From contig CM055101.1 in NCBI GenBank assembly GCA_029204225.1, positions 31,464,519 to 31,528,518 of the forward strand: a stretch of DNA of 64,000 nucleotides. Direction: 5' to 3'. The DNA comes from Diphasiastrum complanatum. Lineage: Eukaryota; Streptophyta; Lycopodiopsida; Lycopodiales; Lycopodiaceae. The notes beneath the pieces were generated by a model. That model worked only from the letters and a program-made list of their open reading frames with translations. It made no database searches and had not been told where the DNA came from. Made by a program: the position numbers and the translations under genes. Within the stretch, counting starts at the first letter, position 1; every line of letters begins with the position of its first letter. Of this stretch, positions 47,001 to 56,000 are shown in pieces.

Positions 47001-50000
47001 GTGCCCACCCAGTCGGTTGTCTATCTTGCGGCCCATTTGCACGATTTTTGTATAGTAGTCAATTGCTCAATTCTAGCCCATTTACTGTCCATTTTGTTGT
47101 TATCCATCACCCCTTTTCTGCTTGATTTTTGTCTCCACCTTTTGAGCTGTCCTTACCGATTTTCAGCTACTTTACCTTTTACCTTCTTACCTTCTTTTGG
47201 CTGTCCATACTAGTTGTATTTTTGGTGCTTGAATTAGACTAAGTTGGGGTGACGACAAAAGTCCTCTCTCTCAGGTTTTGTCTATTTCTCTTCACCTTAT
47301 CACTACTTTTTCGATGGCTGCTTCGTCTCCATCTACTAGTGAGACACCTCAGGATGCCTTAGCTAAACACAATCAACAAGCCGCTGATAGTGTTATTTCT
47401 TGGATTTCTTCCTGTTTAGATGTCGTCATGACATGCTTTGCCTCTCTTCAGTCTCAAAGTGATGCCGTGAAGCCTCATCATGGTCCTGGAAAGGCCCCCA
47501 TGACATCTTTATCTAGCGTTGGCTCTACTTCATCGCCTTCTCCTATTGATAGTCCTTTTGGTAGTCCTATCATTCGTACCTCTCCACTGCCTGGAGTTTA
47601 CCCATTTCCTTGTCATGCTCATCCCAAGCCACACTACGCTCATGACTTTCGTGATAAGATCCAGCTTACGAGCTATTCTGGTTCCTCTAATGGGAATCTA
47701 TTAGAGAGCTGGTTTTCTAAGTTGGAGACTTATTACTTGATGTACCACAAGATTTAGTTGCCCTACATTTGGATGGACGAGCTGCTACTTGGTGGCCTGT
47801 TTACCGTACTGAGCCTGATTGAGAGGGGATGCATGTGTGTACTTTTCATCATGACCTCCGCCATGCTATGATTGGTCCTCAATGGTTGAGTCGCCAATGA
47901 GATATTTTTCGTAGCCTTTCTCATACAGGTGATTTAGCTCTTTATACTGATCATTTTATGGAGCTATCCTATCTCTTTATTGATTTACAGCCTATTGAGC
48001 TCATATCCCCTTATATAGTTGGCCTTCGAGGTCTCTTACGCTATGATGTCGCATCTCTTTGCCCTATGACGCTTATTGATGCTATATCACTTGCTAGTAC
48101 ACTATAGTGTAAGTATCTCGAGACCTCTGCTTCATCTCGATTTTCCAATTCCCACCCTAGTGGCATACCCACTCATGTTCCCTCTGCCCCTGCTTTTGTT
48201 TTTGCTTCTCCTACTATCTCGACTTCTGTTTTACCTTCTTCTTCTTTTCGACTTCTGTACCTTGACTTGCTTTTGTTCGTCGGTATACTGCTATAGAGTT
48301 CGCAGAGAGTCAACAAAAGCATCTTTTTTTCCGTTGTAAGAGCCCAAACCACCTTGCACATGATAGACCCCTACCACTATCACTATTGTTTTCTATTATG
48401 AGAGCGTTGATACGTACGAGGCTAATGTTCATATCCAGATCCTTGATGAGCCTCACTCTATATCTGAGATTCCTTTACCTACTGTTGATATCCTACCTGC
48501 TACATGCCATGCTCAGCTTGCTTATGCTACTTGGGTTGGGCATCCTGGTCCTCGATCTATTTGGTTACGTGTGCACACTAATGGGCATGAGCTGGGGTTG
48601 TGCTGCACTTGTTCCTACTCCATAGACGCTTAATGTTGAGGTTGCGAGTTCTCAGACATTTATTTGTTCTCAGATGTTTTAGGGGTTGGAGTACCGTATT
48701 GGGGATTTTATTGGATAGGTGGGCTTCTACATTCTACCTATGGAGTGTTATGACCTCATCCTTGGTGCTGATTGGTTTGCTTCACTTGGTGCTGCTACAT
48801 TGGATTTGACTTAGTAGACACTTACATTTTTACATGTTGTCACCCATTCACTTGTTGGTATTGATTCCTAGGGGGATTGGAAGCAATTTATGCGCAGCCT
48901 GCCAAAGGCTCATTGCGCAACTCTTTTATGTGTCCAACGTGCTTCAGTTGTTGCTTCTACTACGACAACATTGGTTCCTGTACCTTAGGTGATTTGTGAT
49001 TTATTACATCAATATGGCCATGTCTTTTGGGAACCTACATCTCTACCACCATTACGTGATGTCAACCACCATCTTGATTTGCTTCCTAGTTCCACTCCTC
49101 CTTCTCACCCTCCTTATTGTATGTGCCTGATGCACTGTTACGTTAGGGCCTTATTGTTCCTAGTCATAGTATAGCCCCTTTGGTGCCCCTGTACTCCTTG
49201 TTGCTAAAAAAGATGGGACCAAGAACCTTTGCATTGACTAGAGAGCCTTGAATAAGTTGACTATCTGGAACTAGTATCCCATTCCTCATATGGATGACCT
49301 TTTTGATCAGCTTGGTACATTTTCCAAAGTTCGGATACCACCAGATTAGGATTCACCCTTCTGATAAGTATAAGCCTGCTTTTCGTACTCACCTTGGTAT
49401 TTTAGAGTTTCGTGTGCTTCCTTTTGGTGTTACAAGTGGTTCACCTACGTTTCCAAATGTCATGAATAATATTATGCGTCGCATTTGAGTTTATTTCGGT
49501 GACATTCTCATTTTTAGTTCTTTTCTTTCCGAGCATGTTTCACACCTTTCTTCTGTTTTTTAGTTACTTGTTACTACTACGTAGAGAATGCTAAAATAAT
49601 CTCGAGAGAAGAAACTTTACTGATCACATGAATTTAAATTATTGGCAAAATGAAGTCCTCTACAAGAATAGACATATTTATAGTGTTTGATGCCCTTAGC
49701 TTTGACCTAATTTGAGATATAAGTTTGTGCCCTATCAATGAATGCCTTAAATTGTCAAGAAAATGATGTGTCCAAACTCACCCAACTCTAGCAACATAAT
49801 TTTTGAAAAAACAATCAATAGATTGTGGACACAAGGTACAAATGGCTGTCCACAATAGCTTGACTATAACTCTCCCTCATCCTTCTATTTTCTCAATGTC
49901 TATTCATCTATTTAATATATGCGCTAAAAGTGTCAACAAAATGACAAGTCCAAACTAACCCAACTTTAGCTATTGTGGACAGCCATTTGGACCCAAGTTA

Positions 50001-53000
50001 CAAATGGCTGTCCACTTTGCTTGACAATAATGTTCTCTCTTCTTAAAAAGATATCGGTAAAAAACATGGTAAAAAACATATTATAAAAGGTTGCTAATGA
50101 ATGTGGACATGCCAAAAGTAATTGCTACTCCAAAAACAACGTAGAAATTGTCGTTAGTTTCCTAGGCGTATTTATCAATCGAAAGACTATGTGATCGCAT
50201 GAGAGACTGATTCTTACTATGACAATGCTAGTGAAATTCTTGAATGATAGCCATGGGAAAACAAAGAAATAAGTCATCATTAGCATGGAAAGGAGTGCTC
50301 CATAGTTTTCAGATCGAAAATGACAGCACGATAAAGATCGACATGCAAGATTGTACAAAATTTTGATATGAAGGATAAAGTGAGCTTGTATGTCATGAGC
50401 GTGATTACTCTAGAGTCTAGAGATATGCAAGGGTCAATAGTAAGGGGCTGTGAGTTAGCAATACAAGCACAACCTTGCAAAATAAACTATCAACCAATAC
50501 AAAGACACGCATGGACATGTTGTCCCTAAACAAAGGTGATGCATAATCATGCTTATCATATTGATGCAAGTACTTTATTATGCTAGAACACAATAAATGA
50601 AGCAAATTAATCTGAAGGTTCATTAGTATGTGCATGAAAATTGCATAGTAGAGGTTGATAACTTCTTGAGAATTGAAATTGAATAAACACGTTGTTGGCA
50701 TTTATTGAATTGTTGTAGCTGAATCCAATAAACAGGAAAAACACATCTGAATCCTTACCTCAGGTACACATAATAAAATAATGTTTTGAAATGTGGTTGA
50801 GAACTTTGGATTGGCCATTGTTAGAAGGATGATATACAATTGTGTTATGAGATTTGTCATTATGATAAATTATTGTCCATCAGAGTCCAGATCTACATCA
50901 GCATCAAGGAAATAATCTTCTGCCCAAGTATGGTACAAAGACGAGCAAGAACTACCTTGAATTTTGAAACTCATGAATATAAGCATAATCCTAAGTGAAT
51001 CCGAAGATTGACCGAACTAAAGTAAGTGTCATTCACCACTATGCTGGTGCATCATAGAAGGCATAGGAGAATGTGGATCTGGAGCAATGCTGGAAACAGA
51101 AGATGGCAGAGTAGGGGCACTAGAACCTTTGTGGCAATGCATTTTCAGGTATGTAGGACAATGGGCAGTAGGTACATGAACAAGAGAAAGAAAGAAAGTT
51201 TCATTAACGTCTTTTCCATGCCAAAAGGCATAGAAGACAAAAAGTACATATCAAGTGTGTGGTGCAAATAGGAGCATGTAAAATATCTCCGATAACAATA
51301 AAAAAAACATATATGAAGTTTAGCTACAAAAAACAGCTACCAATATCTGATAACTGCTAATGACAAAATGTAACTATGATGGAGACTCTTTCCATGCTAA
51401 AAGAGTACATTCCAAGCATGTGGTATCAATGGGAGTGTATCAATGTCTTCAAAATAGAAAGAAAATACGAAGCTCATTTGCATACTTTGCTTCCTCCAAA
51501 CTTCTAATCCTAGGCAATAATGTATCAAGCCCAAATCTTTCATGTCAAATTCTTGTGATAGATCTTCTTTAACCTAGTTATAAGTAACTTGTTGCTACCT
51601 GTGATGATTAGATCATTAACATAGAGAACAATAATCACTATGTCTTCTTTCTCCCTCCAAACACACAAGTCACGGCTGGAAAAGGTGTTTTCTTTTTTAA
51701 CATAGTTCAAAGTTGCAAAAATCTTTTCTAAAATTTCTTTGCAATTTTTAGCCAAGCTCAATATCATCGCATGCTTCAACATGGTTTACTATGCAGAGAT
51801 TATTCTCGTTCTTGCTCTTTGTGGAGTTTTGTGGGACTAACCGAGACATGATGTTACATTTCTCCAGGAAATATTGAGCCAATGCAGACAAACTGTACTG
51901 GTATTGGATTAACTGATTCTATTGCAGGGGATACGTCTGTCATCTCTATCCAACTTCAGGACATTTTTGGTCAACCAGCAATATGCTTGTCTAAGAATAT
52001 TTCTATTAAAGTACAATTGGTGTTGGGATCATCAATTCAACAAGCTGCTGATGTTGTAGAAGATGTTAGTAATCCAAATAATACAGGACTCTACCAAGCC
52101 ACATATAAGGCTGAAAAAGCAGGAACATATGATTTGGTTATGTCTTGGACAAATACTCTAATTTGTAAAGGCCACAAAAAGACAGTTTTTCCAGGTAAAT
52201 CACTCTTCTTCTGAAGAATTTACAAAACTTGGAATTCATATGGAATAAGTTTCATGGTTCTTAAACACTATTGGTTGTCAAGTGAATGTACAAGTGCTTT
52301 TTTCACTTTTTTTATGCAAGTATCTCTCAATCATAAGGTCCACCTGATGTGAATGATCAATCTTACATTTCATTCTTTTGTTGGTCTGTAAGCTTGAGAA
52401 AATACTAAAGACTGGTCAACATTGTACCAGAAAAGAATCCACAGACTCAGTCATACATCCACGTTTTTAATAAGAAATTTTTATGGTGTGTGGCTAACGA
52501 TTTGAGTGATTCCAGAATGACCTGTTTCAGTTCCTACTCTTTGGTTTCCTCTAAATATCGGCTAGAAGAAGATGGTTCCTTCTATATGCCCATTAGAAGA
52601 GAATCTCTAGTTATTGTTCCTTATGTTGGATTTATCTGCATCCTAGAGCTTTGGTGAAATTTTGTCCTTCATAGTGCTTGCTAAAGCTATGCCAATGCAC
52701 TTTCAAAAATTTGTTCACGTAGAACTTGTGTACAAATAAGAACTATCTCTAAATTTTCCTTTAGCAAGGTCTACTAGCTGCCTCAAATTGGTGTAATTTT
52801 CTCTTTTGCCAAGGGTTATAACAGTCCAAGTAACAGTAAATCAATTTAGGCCACAAACTGAATGCTCCCTGATGTAATATGTAGGTAAACGTTTTAAAGT
52901 AGAAATTATTTTGAGATCTTTGCTATGCATCTTAGATTTAGTAGTTGGTCTAGTGAGAGAAATGACCTGATGATGAGTCTACATGGGAGCCTAAATTGAT

Positions 53001-56000
53001 GCTTGTGCTCACACAACATTGCCTTAGAATCATCTCAAGCTGTTATATTATGTGGAGTGATATCAAGGGACCTTCAGATCATTGAGAAATATTAGAGGTT
53101 TGACATCCTCAAGGCTTCTCTCTGTCTCTCTCATTGCTTTCTAATCTTGCTCTTCCATCTCCTACTTTGGTAATAGGTTTTGTGTGAATGGTGATGGTTG
53201 TATAGTGCAGAGCATGCTCCATGGTCTCCCATCATTTTATGTATGACGAGGAAGGCTTGAGCTCAAACCCTCTTTTAGAGGGTTTCCATTTATCTACTGC
53301 TGTTCTAGTTTTGTTATGGTGTTTATGAGGAAAATGGTGGGGAAGAGTGAGTGTGTGAATAGATTTGTGCGTACTTGCTGTGAATTAAGTTCTTTGGAGG
53401 TTTGTGACAGTAGATGATGAGGAATAGAAGAATGCCTGAGAGCTTATTACCCAGGCCAGTTCTCATTTACAACATGTTCAACAGCGTTATCAGACCTCAG
53501 TTGATCACCGTCGCCATGTTGAGTTTCAGCTTGGAGATATGTTTTATCTACGCCTACGGTTTGCACGTCATCATTTTGTCCAGGGCCATGCTTCTACTGA
53601 GAAGCTTGCGCCATGTTATTATGGGCATTATCGCATTTTGGAGGTTCTTAGTCTAGTTAAATATCGCTTACAACTTCCTGCTTCCACACGAGCTTGTGAT
53701 GTATTCCATGTCAGTTTATTACGTGTTGCTTTTGAGGATGACGCTCCTTGTGATGCTGAGTTTCCTACTGCTCCTGAGTTGTTTCCATTTTTACCTGCTG
53801 CTATATTACAGGTTCATCTATACCATAGTCGACGCCGCCGACAGATTCAGTTTTTGGTCCAGTGGGATGGTCGTCCTATTGAGGAGGCCACATGGGAGCC
53901 TATTGATGTCTTTTATCATACACCATCACTTGCAGATCAGGCTCGTGCTCTTGCTGCACTTGTTGATTCCTCTACATCAGATGTTGTTCTAGTTGTTGAT
54001 GCACCTGGGCTTGCTGCTGTTTGATCCAGTTTCTTTTCGGCAGTTGGGTCTTTTTTTTGTGTCTGGGAGAGTCATGGACTCAGCTCATTACATTCGCTGT
54101 GTCCATTTACATTTACTTTACTTTATGCATAAGCAGGCCTTGGGCCCTTTTTATCCATTAGTGACACTTAGACTATATGGTTGCCCTTTGGCCTTATTAT
54201 TCATTATTGAGCCATTTGGACATATTACTGGAGAGTGGGGGCCTTCTTGGAGGGCGCACTATTATCCCTCCCAGTTGGGCCCTAGCCACCGGAGGGCTTC
54301 CTCTAGGGTATAAGTAGGGAAACTATGTCATTTGTTATTCAGCTAATGATATTGATCTCTCTCTTTAGTCTCCTTAATCTCTCTCTTTCCTGCTTTCTAG
54401 GGTTAAGTCTTGCTTATGTGCTGCTTTCATAGCTTAAGTCTTGCTTATGTGATGCTTATGGGTTGGCTCAGTTGGTTAGATTGGCATCCAATGTTTCTTT
54501 GGTCCCAGGTTAGAGCCTCCGCAATAGGTCCAATGAAATCCAAGCGATACGTAATAACCAGGAATGCCAAATATCAAGAAGTAGAAAGGAATCAGTCGCA
54601 TGAAAAACCTCTAATGCATAAAAAGCCCAAAAGTGTATACCATCGGCATGGACTGCAGCAAACCTATATGTAGAAACACCAGGAGACTGAAGGATGCCCG
54701 TGTACTCATCTAGAAAGATCCCAGCATATAAATACCTTAGATAAGTAATAGTGACCATCTGGAAAAAATCCTCAGATGGAAAATGTGTAACGGTAAGGGC
54801 CAAAGGCGCATGAATGATGTAAGGAACCGTACATGAGGCAGATCATAAACCTCAAGCAGAGATCCATGGAGTAAAGCGAAAGAAGATACAACCTGATCAC
54901 CAATAGCAAGGGAACCATCAAACGTGGACCCGTGAAGAACCCCATAGAAATCAGCAGGAACATCGGCCGTAACGGACTCAAGAGATGGAGATATAGAGAC
55001 GAATGGAGAAGATACTGCACCACAAACAAAAGTGAAGAGAGGGCCGAAAATGGAAGGAGGAACGGATGAAAGAGATGAGGGAATTGGGCACTGGAGAGCC
55101 TGCAAACAAGTTGGAAATGGGTGATGGAGGGTTGGAACTTGGACGCCGGAAATAATCTGCCCAATTTTTTTTTTTCTGGCCGCCAAATTTAGCAGAAATA
55201 CTTCCGCTAACTATCTGCTAAAGCTCTGCCAAGGAAAATGCTCTGATGGGAGCTGGTTCTCCTTCAAAGTGTGCTGAATGTTGCTGAAGCAAAGAGATGA
55301 AATCCCTCAGCAAAGAGAGAAAAAAAAAATCAGCAAGGAAAATGACGGCCCAATCAGAAAATCAGATCTGAAATTCAGCAATCATGAAAGTGCTTTGATA
55401 CCAAGTTACGAACAAGACCACAATTATGCTATGGCTGATCTATGAAAGCATGACATAAGTAGGAATTAGTCTAGAAAACAAGAAAGAGAGCTTAAAGAGA
55501 CTAAAGAGGAGAGAGATCAATATCATAGCTGAATAACAAATGAAACAGATTCCCTAGTTATAACCTAAAGGAAGCCCTAAAAAGGAAGCTTCCAGTGGCA
55601 AGGGCCCAACTGGGAGGGATAATAGTGCGCCCTCCAAGAAAGCCCCCACTCTCCAGTAATATGTCCAAATGTCCAAATAATGAATAATAAGGCCCAAGGC
55701 CAACCATAAAGTCTAAGTGTCAATAATGAATAAAAAAGGGCCCAAGGCCTGCTTATGCATAAAGTAAAGTAAATTTAAATGGACAAGGAGAATGTAATAA
55801 GCCAAGTCCATATTTCACAACAATTGTTTAGGTTAGTAAATTTTGACAAAAGTGAACTAAATAAAGTAAGGAGAGATTATCTTGAGAGTATGACACATTA
55901 TAGGCATGCCATCAAGATTGGACTAGTGAGCTTGACGAAATCATCTAGTAAAACTATTTTTGACTACAAAATGTTTTGTGGAAGAAAAACATTCAGGGCA

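Larger units (their letters stand above)
45784..51867 (+). other. GEX2-like intron 8 with family A copy 2
   Basis: 6.1 kb. It holds a truncated family A element (46.3-49.57 kb), a Copia RT scrap near 51.6 kb and repeats near 51.2 kb. The 49,570-51,020 part shows no genes; it has two copies of ACAAATGGCTGTCCAC near 49,842 and 49,998. Confidence 0.6.
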